This document shows, piece after piece, positions 1 to 8,330 of a DNA stretch of 11,302 bases. The DNA is taken from positions 1 to 11,302 of the forward strand of contig CANDJX010000048.1 in the NCBI GenBank assembly GCA_947385185.1. Direction: 5' to 3'. Position 1 is the first letter of the stretch. Every line of letters starts with the position of its first letter. Made by a program: the position numbers and the translations under genes. The stretch is from an uncultured Clostridia bacterium (GTDB taxonomy: Bacteria > Bacillota > Clostridia > Christensenellales > Pumilibacteraceae). The notes below the pieces were generated by a model. The model did no database searches and was not told the origin of the DNA. It saw nothing but the letters and a program-made list of their open reading frames with translations.

Positions 1-1099
1 GCGCGTATTTGTTTTGCGACGTCGTCAGTACGGAAAAAACCACGAGCGGTTCGGTCGTCAAAGGTTTTTTTACTTCGCCGTACATATACGACTGAGAAAG
101 CGCGGTGTACGGCGCGGGACGAACGTAACGGTAGTCGTCGTCCACGAGTCTTACCACTTCGTTGATTTCGAATTCCGCCCGCGAGCAGGTCGAAAAACGA
201 CGCAATCTGAATTGCAACGTACCGTCGCCCGCCCGAGCGTCAAAATCGAGATAACCGTCGGCAATCACGTATATTCCGTCCCGCACGCTCTCCGCCGCCG
301 ATTCGCTTTTTGCTCCGGGGAAAAACACGCATCTGATTTTACCCGTACCGTCGTCGAGCGAAAACGTGACCAACTTTCGCTTATGCTCGTCGTTTTCTGC
401 TTTTTTCGGCGTATATTCGCGTATGCGAGCGTCGGACACCTGACCGTAAAGCACCGCAAATTCCGGCTGTATGCAATCGACGATATATCCCGCCGTACCG
501 GTTATTGCGTCGCCGCATACGGCGCGACGGTCTTTCGGATCAATGCGTCGACCCTCGTCCGGTCTTGCATACGAGAATTTCGGTCTGTAAGTAGTCGCGT
601 TCAGTACCTGTCTGATTTCGTCGTCGTTCTCCGCCCTCGAGCTTATTTTCAACGAAAAATCGGTAAAAAAACGTGAATCGAGATATTCTTTCAGCATAGC
701 GTCCAGACCGTTTTCCGCGACGTAGGCGGCGACGCTTTCGGGAAGACCGATAAATACCGCCGGCTTGTCCCCGGTGGAAATGACCGTATTTTCTTTGGTA
801 ATTGCGGAAAACACCAACGCGCTTTGCTTTCCGAAAAATTCGGATATGCCGCGCATTATTTCACCCGAAGAAAAGATTACGGGCGATGCGACGAGCGCTA
901 CGTCCGCCGAAGGCGGCAATAACGAACGCGCGATTTCCGTAATATGCGCTCTGGCTTTCAGAAAATCTTTTTCGCGTTCCTGCTTATAGACCGCGCCGAG
1001 CGTGACCTTAAAATGCTCCGAATCCACCTTTGCGGATACAAAGCGAACATACGGATAATCGCCGCACTTTTCTTTGAATTTTTCATTAAAATCGGTCAA
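1..1099 (-). CDS. PolC-like protein, N-terminal 366 residues (gene cut by window edge)
   Basis: The frame is open from a TTG at 1099-1097 to the window edge with no stop. The TTG overlaps the ispG stop as TTGA and has a GGAG 8 bases upstream; the first in-frame ATG lies about 90 codons further in, so TTG is the likely start. Residues 1-190 resemble the N-terminal domains of Gram-positive PolC. An OB-fold-like region follows (about 195-285), with a run ending in LDDGTGKI near 248-254. In canonical PolC the first half of the PHP domain (VELHxH-type motif) comes next. Here about 60 residues lead straight to LVVFSVLTTSQN (352-363), which aligns with the exonuclease motif VVFDxETTG but has Ser356 for the Asp and Leu358 for the Glu. 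PolC genes commonly follow ispG in Clostridia. The PolC relation is inferred from fold order and context; whether a polymerase domain follows cannot be seen. It could instead be a PHP-less PolC paralogue. Confidence 0.7.
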   Translation of the reverse strand, partial: MTDFNEKFKEKCGDYPYVRFVSAKVDSEHFKVTLGAVYKQEREKDFLKARAHITEIARSLLPPSADVALVASPVIFSSGEIMRGISEFFGKQSALVFSAITKENTVISTGDKPAVFIGLPESVAAYVAENGLDAMLKEYLDSRFFTDFSLKISSRAENDDEIRQVLNATTYRPKFSYARPDEGRRIDPKDRRAVCGDAITGTAGYIVDCIQPEFAVLYGQVSDARIREYTPKKAENDEHKRKLVTFSLDDGTGKIRCVFFPGAKSESAAESVRDGIYVIADGYLDFDARAGDGTLQFRLRRFSTCSRAEFEINEVVRLVDDDYRYVRPAPYTALSQSYMYGEVKKPLTTEPLVVFSVLTTSQNKYA

Positions 1100-2136
1100 G
1101 AAACAAGCTCCGACAGCATTTTTATAAACTCGGCTTCGGCTTCGGCAACCGGCATCGTCGCGAACACCGCGCCTTTTCTGAACAACACGGCGTTTTCCTT
1201 TCCGCCCGCTATGCCGAGATCCGCGTCCGACGCTTCGCCCGGTCCGTTCACGACGCACCCCATAACGGCAATCTTCATCGGTTTTCCGACGTTCTTTACT
1301 ATCCGCTTGGTTTTATGTACAAGCGATTCGAGGTCGTAAAAGCAGCGCGCGCACGTCGGACACGATACCACTTCGGCATAATTACGGTCCAGTCCGACCG
1401 AACGGAGTATGCTCCTGCCGACTTCGACTTCGCGCACCGGATCGCCCGTAAGCGATACCCTTATCGTATCGCCTATCCCGTCGAGGAGTAATGACGCAAT
1501 TCCCGCAGTCGATTTAATGACGGCGTCCTCGCCCGCGCCGCTCTCGGTTATGCCTATATGCAGAGGATACGCACAGGATTTCGACAGTATGCGGTACGCT
1601 TCCACGCATTTCTTTACGTCGCTCGATTTGACCGAGATCACGATGTCGTCAAAACCTTCGCGTTCGAGCGCGGCAACCGAACGCATGGCGCTTTCGGAAA
1701 GAGCAGCCGCGGTAGCGCCGTTGTATTTCGCCCTTATGTCTTTCTCGAGCGAACCGCCGTTTATTCCTATCCGAATGGGACAACCGTTCGCCTTACACGC
1801 GGCGACGAGTTCTTTCAGCCCGTCATGCGACGTATTGCCCGGGTTGTAGCGTACTTTGGCGAAACCTATATCCGCGCACGATACCGCGAGCCGATAATCG
1901 AACTGTATATCCGCGACAAGCGGCACTTCGCTTTCGACAACGTATTTTTTACACGTCTCGACGTCGCGAAGATCTCGCACGGCAAGTCGAACGATATCGC
2001 AGCCCGCCGCGGCGAGCGCGGAAATCTGCGCCGAAGTTGCGACGTAATCCGAAGTGTCGGTGTTCGTCATCGACTGAACTGCGACGGCGTTACCGCCTCC
2101 TATCTCCGTTTTTCCTATTTTTACCGTTTTTGTCAT
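1096..2136 (-). CDS. ispG: 4-hydroxy-3-methylbut-2-enyl diphosphate synthase (flavodoxin/ferredoxin), IspG/GcpE
   Basis: This 346-residue protein has the usual length for bacterial IspG. It reductively converts the cyclic diphosphate MEcPP to HMBPP in the cytoplasmic MEP isoprenoid pathway. The N-terminal TIM-barrel part is recognisable from VAVQSMTNTDT (18-28). The C-terminal iron-sulfur part carries Cys259 and Cys262 in SCPTC, Cys294 in MGCVVNGPGEA, and Glu301 of the same motif, which together are the known 4Fe-4S ligands of the family. An extra Cys265 is also present. ATG start at 2136, with a GAGG about 12 bases upstream inside the end of rseP. It lies 3 bases after the rseP stop, and its own stop overlaps the next start. 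No key residue is missing. Confidence 0.97.
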   Translation of the reverse strand: MTKTVKIGKTEIGGGNAVAVQSMTNTDTSDYVATSAQISALAAAGCDIVRLAVRDLRDVETCKKYVVESEVPLVADIQFDYRLAVSCADIGFAKVRYNPGNTSHDGLKELVAACKANGCPIRIGINGGSLEKDIRAKYNGATAAALSESAMRSVAALEREGFDDIVISVKSSDVKKCVEAYRILSKSCAYPLHIGITESGAGEDAVIKSTAGIASLLLDGIGDTIRVSLTGDPVREVEVGRSILRSVGLDRNYAEVVSCPTCARCFYDLESLVHKTKRIVKNVGKPMKIAVMGCVVNGPGEASDADLGIAGGKENAVLFRKGAVFATMPVAEAEAEFIKMLSELVS

Positions 2137-2139
2137 AAG

Positions 2140-3252
2140 TCAGATAAACCTCGACACCATGCCTATTATATCTATGACGATTACGAAACCGAGCAACAGC
2201 CAAAGCCCGATGCCGTGAACGTATGCTTCTACCTTGCGATCGATCGGTTTTTTGCGTATCCACTCGATAAGCGTAAATATTACGCGCGCGCCGTCGAGCG
2301 ACGGAATAGGCAGAATATTGAATATCGCGAGATTGCTCGCGATGAGCGGCAACAGCAATAACAGGTACTGCCAGCTCGTTTCCGCCATCGCGGCTATTGC
2401 GGTCACCGTACCGACCGGACCGGTGAGCGACGTAATAGGCACCTGACCCGTGATCAATTGACCGAACGACAGAATGACCATGCCCGCCATTTTGAACGTA
2501 AACGGAAACGACAGCCCCAACGCTTCGGGGAAAGATACTCCGCAGGCTTGTTGCGAAATGCGGATACCGATAAGCGAGCTCTGCTTATAACCTCCGCCGC
2601 CGTCCGGAACGAGAATGGTTTTCTTCCGCACGGGCACGTCGATAAACTCTCCGTCGCGCTCCACGGTAAGAACTGCGCCGTCGCCGTCCGCAAGACCGTT
2701 CGTAAGCTCCGCAAACGAATCGAGCACGCTTATATTAACGCCGTTTACCGCCGTTATGCGGTCGCCCTCCGCAAGTCCGGCGACGTAAGGCTCTCCGCTT
2801 TCCGGGTCAACGTATATATCCGCGACTACGGGCACGGAATAGCCGACCGCAATTATATATATGAACGAAAATACAAACGCGGAAAAGAGATTGAAAGCTG
2901 CGCCGGCGAGCAATACGAGTATGCGCTTCCACGGCTTCTGTTCGGTAAACGGAATACGTCTATCGGACTCGGTCGACGATGACCGTGCGGCAAACTCGCT
3001 TACCGTCATGGACGTCTCGCCCGTATCGTCGTCGCCGTAAAAGGAACAGAACCCGCCGAGCGGAAACGCCCTTACGGAAAATAATTCGCCGCTCTTTTTC
3101 GATCTGCGCCCGATGATTTTCGGACCGAATCCGATCGAAAACTCATTGATATGGAACCCGAGCAGTTTTCCTACCGAATAATGCCCCAGCTCATGTATGA
3201 CGATCATGAGCATAAGCACGAGAACGGCAAGAAGAATGAAGAAGAAAATCAT
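2140..3252 (-). CDS. rseP: Site-2 intramembrane zinc metalloprotease RseP/RasP
   Basis: A 370-residue membrane protease that in relatives cleaves anti-sigma factors and leftover signal peptides within the membrane. The N-terminal transmembrane helix contains the zinc motif HELGH (His20, Glu21, His24). A second hydrophobic segment lies around 110-140. A PDZ-like region follows (about 140-215, with AGLAEGDRITAVNG). The C-terminal membrane part has NILPIPSLDG, whose Asp320 is the third zinc ligand, and a final helix at about 347-366. The ATG start overlaps the dxr stop as ATGA, and the nearest GGGAG is about 15 bases away, so translation is probably coupled to dxr. Its place between dxr and ispG is typical of Clostridia. 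The substrate cannot be told from the sequence. Confidence 0.95.
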   Translation of the reverse strand: MIFFFILLAVLVLMLMIVIHELGHYSVGKLLGFHINEFSIGFGPKIIGRRSKKSGELFSVRAFPLGGFCSFYGDDDTGETSMTVSEFAARSSSTESDRRIPFTEQKPWKRILVLLAGAAFNLFSAFVFSFIYIIAVGYSVPVVADIYVDPESGEPYVAGLAEGDRITAVNGVNISVLDSFAELTNGLADGDGAVLTVERDGEFIDVPVRKKTILVPDGGGGYKQSSLIGIRISQQACGVSFPEALGLSFPFTFKMAGMVILSFGQLITGQVPITSLTGPVGTVTAIAAMAETSWQYLLLLLPLIASNLAIFNILPIPSLDGARVIFTLIEWIRKKPIDRKVEAYVHGIGLWLLLGFVIVIDIIGMVSRFI

Positions 3253-4364
3253 TTACAGCTGTATTTACTCCCGAAATATTCTTTGATCTTATAATCAAGC
3301 GCGAGAAGATCTTCGTATGAAAAATCTCTCACTATTTCGTTTATGCTCAATGCCTCTTCGATTATTCCGCAAATTTCGGTAAAAAGTATTTTATTTTTGA
3401 CGAAAAGCCCGACGGCGACTTCATCGGCTATACTGAACACTGCCGGAGCGGTGCCGCCGAGTCTTATGCATTCTTTTGCGACGGCAGGCGCGGGAAATCT
3501 TTTTTCGTCGGGAACGCCGAACGTCAACGACCGCTTAAAGTCAAACGGTCGGACGCCGTGATTTTCGAACCTCTCCGGATACGACAGGGCGTACTGTATG
3601 GCAAGTTCCATATTCGGATACGACATAAGGGCGACCGTCGAGTTGTCCTTATATTCCACCATGGAATGTATTACGCTCTCCGGATGAATAACGTAATCGA
3701 CCTGACAGGCACCGAATAATCTGTGCGCCTCTATTATTTCCAGACCCTTGTTTACCATCGTTGCGCTGTCGATCGAGATCTTCCGTCCCATGTTCCACGT
3801 CGGGTGACGCGCCGCCTGCTCCGGGGTCACGGAAGAAAGATCGACGTCCTTTCCGTAAAACGGTCCGCCGCTCGCCGTAAGGATTATCCGTTTCACGTCC
3901 TCGCGTCTGCCCGCTTCGAGGCACTGGAACACAGCCGAATGTTCGCTGTCTACGGGAATGATCTCCGAGCCGTAACGGGCGGCTTCGGACAAAACCATAT
4001 CGCCCGCGCAAACGATAGCTTCTTTATTGGCAAGCGCGATCCGCCCTCCTTTCTTTATGATTTTCATAAGCGGAGGAAGCGCGGCAAGCCCCGAGATCGC
4101 CATGACGTACACGTCCGCCGTCGCTTCTTCCGCAAGGCGTTCGGCGGCGTCGACGCCGGTAAATACCGCAGATCCGGCAATGCCCGAAGGCGCTACTGAC
4201 GCAACGAAATCAGGCGAAAATTCTTCGGTCTGTCTTTTAAGCAATTCGGTATTATTTCCCGCCGCAAGCGCGACTATCTTGTATTCATGCGGAAAACGGC
4301 GCACAACATTCAATGTTTGCACGCCGATACTCCCGCTGCTACCGAATAAAGCAACTGTTTTCAA
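3249..4364 (-). CDS. dxr: 1-deoxy-D-xylulose 5-phosphate reductoisomerase
   Basis: This 371-residue cytoplasmic enzyme converts DXP to MEP with NADPH, the committed step of the MEP pathway. The N-terminal nucleotide motif is GSSGSIG (8-14). LANKEAIVCAG (111-121) is the family linker. Divalent metal ligands are Asp139 and Glu141 in VDSEHSAVFQ and Glu209 in MVNKGLEIIEAH. The HPESVIHSMVEY block starts at 227. The start is TTG at 4364-4362, overlapping the cdsA TGA stop as TTGA; no ATG is better placed, and the ribosome binding site is weak (GGTGAT close by). It is therefore likely translated by coupling from cdsA. Together with ispG, two MEP pathway steps are encoded in this run; the intermediate steps are not in the window. 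Confidence 0.97.
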   Translation of the reverse strand: MKTVALFGSSGSIGVQTLNVVRRFPHEYKIVALAAGNNTELLKRQTEEFSPDFVASVAPSGIAGSAVFTGVDAAERLAEEATADVYVMAISGLAALPPLMKIIKKGGRIALANKEAIVCAGDMVLSEAARYGSEIIPVDSEHSAVFQCLEAGRREDVKRIILTASGGPFYGKDVDLSSVTPEQAARHPTWNMGRKISIDSATMVNKGLEIIEAHRLFGACQVDYVIHPESVIHSMVEYKDNSTVALMSYPNMELAIQYALSYPERFENHGVRPFDFKRSLTFGVPDEKRFPAPAVAKECIRLGGTAPAVFSIADEVAVGLFVKNKILFTEICGIIEEALSINEIVRDFSYEDLLALDYKIKEYFGSKYSCK

Positions 4365-5326
4365 ACTATCACCATCGATGAAAAATATATGACTATGGTA
4401 ATGAACAGATACGTCACCATAGACGCAATAAGCGTGCCGTCTATACGATCGAGCGCGCCGCCGTGACCCGGAATCAACGTGCCGTAGTCCTTAATTTCGC
4501 AAAACCGTTTTATATACGACGCCATCAGATCCCCGACTTCGGTCGATATGGCGATACAAAGTCCGAGCGACAGATATAAGGCAAGGCTGATAAAAACGTT
4601 CTCATTCAGTCCGGTAAGTCCGAACAACCCCGAGAACGAAAGCGCAAACACAAGCGCTGCGGCGACCATGCCGCCGAACAGACCGCCGATCGCGCCCGAA
4701 ATGGTTTTTTTCGGACTGATTATCGGAGCGAGCTTCGGACCCTTGAAAAATTTCCCGACGAAAAGCGCGAATATATCGGCGCCCGCCGCGCACGCAAAAG
4801 TCATTATTATGGCTATCGGACGATAGTTCGGAACGAACGCGCCCGTAGCGTACGCGTCGTATGACCAGCCGGTAAAAGCAAGTCCTGCGTCCGCGCCCGG
4901 GAAATAATTCAGACCTATGAAATAGACCATGATACCTACCGGATAGATCATGCAAATGAACGTGCTGATTACGTTTTCGAAAGTATGTCTGGAACTCGCC
5001 ATATTTACTATAAAGCAAACAATGAACATGGCGATCAGAACGACGAAGAACGCCGTTATACCGCCGTAACCGCTGTCATGGAACGCCGCGTTGACTTCGT
5101 GTACGATTTTGAATGCGGCATAACCGACGAAAATAAAAACAACGATTACGCCGAACATCGGTTTACTGTATTTATTTTCAATGGCGCGAGTCATTTCGTA
5201 TGCGGCAAGTAACATTAAAAGCACGATAAAAGCGTCGTAGACTTCCGCTACAACGTATTGCGACAAAAACAGCACCAACGCCATTATTATCAATAATACA
5301 AATCCGAATATTACTCTGTTTTTCAT
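4361..5326 (-). CDS. cdsA: Phosphatidate cytidylyltransferase (CDP-diacylglycerol synthase)
   Basis: A 321-residue polytopic membrane enzyme that makes CDP-diacylglycerol from phosphatidic acid and CTP, the precursor of anionic phospholipids. Many hydrophobic segments run through the protein. The family signature is near the C-terminus at 270-296: SYIKR, then KDYG at 279-282, then PGHGGALDRID (286-296), with the conserved metal-binding Asp pair in DRID. The residue after the signature is Gly297 where Ser is common, a small change. The ATG start forms TAATG with the uppS stop (1-base overlap), and only a weak GGAA precedes it. The 3' end overlaps dxr by 4 bases. Confidence 0.96.
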   Translation of the reverse strand: MKNRVIFGFVLLIIMALVLFLSQYVVAEVYDAFIVLLMLLAAYEMTRAIENKYSKPMFGVIVVFIFVGYAAFKIVHEVNAAFHDSGYGGITAFFVVLIAMFIVCFIVNMASSRHTFENVISTFICMIYPVGIMVYFIGLNYFPGADAGLAFTGWSYDAYATGAFVPNYRPIAIIMTFACAAGADIFALFVGKFFKGPKLAPIISPKKTISGAIGGLFGGMVAAALVFALSFSGLFGLTGLNENVFISLALYLSLGLCIAISTEVGDLMASYIKRFCEIKDYGTLIPGHGGALDRIDGTLIASMVTYLFITIVIYFSSMVIV

Positions 5327-6018
5327 TATTCCGATATTTTCCCGAACCTTCTGTCCGTAGCCGAATAATCGGCAATGATTTTATCGAGCTCGTCGCCCGA
5401 AAAATCCGGCCAAAGCGTATCCACGAAATAAATCTCGGAGTACGCCGACTGATAAAGCAAAAAATTACTGATACGATGTTCGCCGCCGGTACGGATCACT
5501 ATATCCGGATCGGGCATTCCTCGCGTATACAAAGCGTCGGACAAATCGCGCTCGGTGATCCCGGTCTTGCCCGAAAGCGAATTGACCGCTCTGACGAGCT
5601 CGGCTCTTCCGCCGTAATTGAAACAAATATTCAGAACGCCGCCGCCGAGACCGTGAGTTTTTTCGTACGCTTCGTTTACGAGCTCGAGGGTTTCCTCGTC
5701 AAACGCCGATACGTCTCCGAGAATATTCAGACAAATATTCTTCCCGATAAGAACAGGAATATTCTTTTTCAGATATTTTTTGAATAATCCGAGCAGTCCG
5801 GACACTTCCGACGCCGGTCTGCCCCAGTTCTCGGTCGAAAACGCGAACAAAGTAAGATACCCGATCCCGCGTGAAAATACTGCGTCCGCTATCCTGTCGA
5901 TCGTTTTTACCCCTTCCATATGCCCCACGCTGCGCGGCATATGGCGCTTTTTCGCCCACCTGCCGTTCCCGTCCATAATTACGGCTATATGCGAAGGATA
6001 ACGCGCTTCAGATTTCAA
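5326..6018 (-). CDS. uppS: Isoprenyl transferase (undecaprenyl diphosphate synthase family)
   Basis: A 230-residue cis-prenyltransferase that condenses isopentenyl diphosphate units onto farnesyl diphosphate to make the C55 carrier lipid of peptidoglycan synthesis. Motifs in order: HIAVIMDGNGRWA (10-22) with the catalytic Asp16, LTLFAFSTENW, CFNYGGRAEL, DPDIVIRTGGEHRISNF and the terminal RRFG. RTGGE replaces the commoner RTSGE, a change known in the family. The start is TTG at 6018-6016 and overlaps the frr end by 11 bases. The only SD-like run (AAGG at 6031-6034) is about 12 bases away, so the start is probable rather than certain. The next in-frame ATG is inside the catalytic motif and is excluded. 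Confidence 0.96.
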   Translation of the reverse strand: MKSEARYPSHIAVIMDGNGRWAKKRHMPRSVGHMEGVKTIDRIADAVFSRGIGYLTLFAFSTENWGRPASEVSGLLGLFKKYLKKNIPVLIGKNICLNILGDVSAFDEETLELVNEAYEKTHGLGGGVLNICFNYGGRAELVRAVNSLSGKTGITERDLSDALYTRGMPDPDIVIRTGGEHRISNFLLYQSAYSEIYFVDTLWPDFSGDELDKIIADYSATDRRFGKISE

Positions 6019-6574
6019 GGATTTCTTTTTCCTTATCTTTACTCATTTCATCCGCAGAAGCGATATATTTATCGAGATATTTCTGTACGTCTTTTTCGAA
6101 TCCCGAAAGTTCGTCCTCGGAGAAATTCAGGTCTTTCTTCATTTTTTTTGCTCTGTCAAGACAATCGCGGCGTTCGTTTCTGAGCACCACTTTGCAGTCT
6201 TCCGACATCTTCTTGACTTGTTTTACAAGCTCTTTGCGCCTTTCCTCCGTAAGCTGAGGGAAAACAAGACGAATAACCTTTCCGTCGTCGGTGGGATTGA
6301 TACCGATGTCGGAAGCGGCGATCGCTTTGACGGTTTCCTTAGCCGCGCTTCTGTCGAACAGGTTTATAACAAGCATACGCGGTTCGGGCACCGAAATATT
6401 CGCCATTTGCTTAAGAGGAGTCTGCGAACCGTAATAATCCACGGTTATGTTATCGAGAATTTTCGGGTTCGCTCTTCCCGCACGAACGGTAACATACTCG
6501 CTCGACAAATGATTGACTGCCTTCTCGAGCTTTTCCTCGAGATTAAAAAGTTCTTCTTCCAGTTCGGGTAACAT
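6008..6574 (-). CDS. frr: Ribosome recycling factor
   Basis: A 188-residue cytoplasmic factor that, with EF-G, splits the post-termination ribosome; the usual length is about 185. The family blocks are clear: VRAGRANPKILD near residue 30, the central PEPRMLVINLFD followed by INPTDDGKVIRLVFPQLTEERR, and the helical C-terminal part with DKYIASADEMSKDKEKEILEI. The ATG start has a strong GGAGG (6581-6585) with 6 bases of spacing. A promoter in the short gap after pyrH makes frr the first gene of the downstream run; its last codons overlap the TTG start of uppS. Confidence 0.97.
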   Translation of the reverse strand: MLPELEEELFNLEEKLEKAVNHLSSEYVTVRAGRANPKILDNITVDYYGSQTPLKQMANISVPEPRMLVINLFDRSAAKETVKAIAASDIGINPTDDGKVIRLVFPQLTEERRKELVKQVKKMSEDCKVVLRNERRDCLDRAKKMKKDLNFSEDELSGFEKDVQKYLDKYIASADEMSKDKEKEILEI

Positions 6575-6595
6575 ACTCTTCCTCCGATTTTTAAC

Positions 6596-6624
6596 AGTAT
6601 AACATAATCTTATGCAGGTCGCAA
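6596..6624 (-). promoter_or_regulatory. Sigma-A type promoter of the frr-uppS-cdsA-dxr-rseP-ispG run
   Basis: On the minus strand, TTGCGA (6624-6619) and TATACT (6601-6596) are separated by exactly 17 bases. TG one base before the -10 hexamer gives an extended -10. Predicted transcription start is near 6589, only a few bases before the frr ribosome binding site, so the leader would be about 15 nt. It lies in the non-coding gap between the pyrH stop and frr. Confidence 0.7.
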
Positions 6625-6630
6625 GCTATT

Positions 6631-7326
6631 TTAACCTATATAAGTACCTATTTTTTCGCCCATGGCGGCTTTTATAATGCTGTCCGGTTCGTCGAGTGCA
6701 AAAGTTATGATCGGAATATTGTTTTCCATACAGGTTGTGATCGCCGTCGTATCGAGCGCGACAAGACGCCTGTTTATAACTTCGAGGTAAGAAAGCCTGT
6801 CCAATTTTTTTGCGTTCGGGTTTTTCTTCGGATCGCTGTCGTACACGCCGTCCACGTTTTTTGCCATCAAAAGCGCGCCCGCGCCGATCTCGGCTGCGCG
6901 AAGCGCCGCGCCGGTGTCCGTCGAAAAATACGGATTGCCCGTACCGCAGGCAAACAACACTATACGCCCCATTTCGAAATGACGGAGCGCTTTACGGAAC
7001 AGGAACGGCTCTGCGACCGCAGGTATGGACAGCGCGGTCTGCAGGCGCGTCTGAACGCCCTTCTTTTCAATCGCGTCCTGAAGCGCGAGTCCGTTCATGA
7101 TCGTCGCGAGCATTCCCATATGATCGGCTGTGACGCGGTTCATGTTAATTCCCTGACGCCCGCGCCAGAAATTTCCCCCGCCCATTACGACGGCGACTTC
7201 TATGCCCCTGTTGTGTATCTCTACGATCTGAGACACCACGTGTTCGACCATTGCCGGGTCTATGCCCGATCCGCCGTTACCGGCGAGCGCTTCTCCGCTG
7301 ATTTTAAGAAGAATTCTTTTATACAT
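6631..7326 (-). CDS. pyrH: UMP kinase
   Basis: A bacterial UMP kinase that phosphorylates UMP to UDP with ATP; it forms hexamers regulated by GTP and UTP. Taken from the ATG at 7326 it is 231 residues, a normal length. Motifs: KRILLKISGEAL at the N-terminus, VVMGGGNFWRG, DHMGMLATIMNGLALQDA, and CGTGNPYFSTDTGAALRAAEIGA. An upstream in-frame ATG at 7338 would add four residues, but it has no ribosome binding site, whereas its own codons supply a GGAG (7336-7333) placed 6 bases before 7326. This supports the shorter form. It follows the tsf hairpin without a clear promoter of its own, so it probably relies on readthrough. Confidence 0.96.
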   Translation of the reverse strand: MYKRILLKISGEALAGNGGSGIDPAMVEHVVSQIVEIHNRGIEVAVVMGGGNFWRGRQGINMNRVTADHMGMLATIMNGLALQDAIEKKGVQTRLQTALSIPAVAEPFLFRKALRHFEMGRIVLFACGTGNPYFSTDTGAALRAAEIGAGALLMAKNVDGVYDSDPKKNPNAKKLDRLSYLEVINRRLVALDTTAITTCMENNIPIITFALDEPDSIIKAAMGEKIGTYIG

Positions 7327-7346
7327 TGCTCTCTCCATTGGTTTTT

Positions 7347-7376
7347 AAGAAAAAGGAACACCGAAGCGTTCCTTTT
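7347..7376 (-). terminator. Hairpin terminator after tsf, with UUCG tetraloop
   Basis: On the minus strand AAAAGGAAC and GTTCCTTTT (9 bp) enclose a G-U and a C-G pair closed by a TTCG loop, followed by TCTT. The stem occupies 7351-7376 and starts 5 bases after the tsf stop. The U-run is partly inside the stem, so termination may be incomplete and allow readthrough into pyrH. Confidence 0.65.
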
Positions 7377-7381
7377 AAGTT

Positions 7382-8302
7382 TTATTTTCCGGACATTTTT
7401 GCGACTTCCTCCGCGAGGTTGTCTACTTTCTTTTCCAACCCTTCGCCCATGACAAGACGAACGAACTTGTTGAGTTTGATCTTTGTTCCGGTCGCTTTGG
7501 AAACGTTCGCGACAAGCTGCGCGACGGTGATCGACGAATCCTTTGCAAAAGGCTGATCCACAAGGCAAATTTCCTTCAGGCTTTTCTGTAATCTACCGCT
7601 GAGCATCTTTTCGAGAATAGCGTCGGGTTTGTTTGCGTTCTTCGGATCGTTCTTTGCCTGAACGAGCAGAATAGCCTTTTCCTTTTCGATATATTCCGCG
7701 GGCACTTCGGAAACGTCGACGTGAGCCGGCGAAAAAGCCGCGATGTGCATTGCGATGTCGTGCGCCATTTCCTTGATCTCGGCGGAAGCGGGCTTATCCG
7801 TTTCCACTTCGAGCATAACGCCTATCTTGCCGCCGTTATGAAGATAAATCTCCTCTACGCCTTCTTTGACTTCGAACTTCTCGAAACGACGCGCGGTGAT
7901 CTTCTCGCCGCACTTTGCCGTTTCGGCGTTCATAAGCTCGGTAACCGTACTGCCGTCTATCTTTGTTTCGAGCAAAGCGGCAACGTCTGCGGGATCGTTG
8001 TCTGCGACGCATTTCGCAACCTTGGAAACAAGCGCGCGGAAACCGTCGGTGTTTGCGACGAAATCGGTCTCGCAATTGAGCTCCGCGAGCACGCCTACGT
8101 TATTTGCGGAATATCCGCCTATAAGTCCTTCGCTTGCGATACGGCTCGCTTTTTTGGCGGCGATCGAAACGCCTATTTCTCTTAAATATTCTATTGCTTT
8201 ATCTTTGTCGCCGTCGGTGTGCACAAGCGCTTTTTTGCAATCCATCATGCCTGCGCCGGTGATTTCACGAAGTTCGGCAACGTCTTTAGCGGTAAAATTC
8301 AT
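7382..8302 (-). CDS. tsf: Translation elongation factor Ts
   Basis: A 306-residue guanine nucleotide exchange factor for EF-Tu. The N-terminal UBA-like domain begins MNFTAKDVAELREITGAGMM and includes DCKKAL. The EF-Tu contact motif appears as ELNCETDFVANTDGF at about 73-87. The C-terminal dimerisation subdomain includes LVDQPFAKDSSITV. The ATG has a GGAGG (8312-8316) 9 bases upstream. It lies 28 bases after rpsB, with no promoter seen between, so the two are cotranscribed, as in most bacteria. Confidence 0.97.
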   Translation of the reverse strand: MNFTAKDVAELREITGAGMMDCKKALVHTDGDKDKAIEYLREIGVSIAAKKASRIASEGLIGGYSANNVGVLAELNCETDFVANTDGFRALVSKVAKCVADNDPADVAALLETKIDGSTVTELMNAETAKCGEKITARRFEKFEVKEGVEEIYLHNGGKIGVMLEVETDKPASAEIKEMAHDIAMHIAAFSPAHVDVSEVPAEYIEKEKAILLVQAKNDPKNANKPDAILEKMLSGRLQKSLKEICLVDQPFAKDSSITVAQLVANVSKATGTKIKLNKFVRLVMGEGLEKKVDNLAEEVAKMSGK

Positions 8303-8330
8303 ATTATCGTTCCTCCGATATTTTTATATA

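Noticed and set aside
14..676. Plus-strand open frame of 220 codons, with no closed minus-strand gene of similar size there
   Set aside because: The minus strand is open across the whole region in one frame that runs off the window edge and gives a PolC-like protein, so the plus frame is a shadow.
1558..2361. Plus-strand open frame of 267 codons
   Set aside because: Antisense to ispG and rseP, both with full catalytic motifs; its Arg-rich composition is typical of a shadow frame.
7327..7338. pyrH start at the upstream ATG 7338
   Set aside because: It has no ribosome binding site, and its own codons form the GGAG site for the ATG at 7326, which matches the usual UMP kinase N-terminus.
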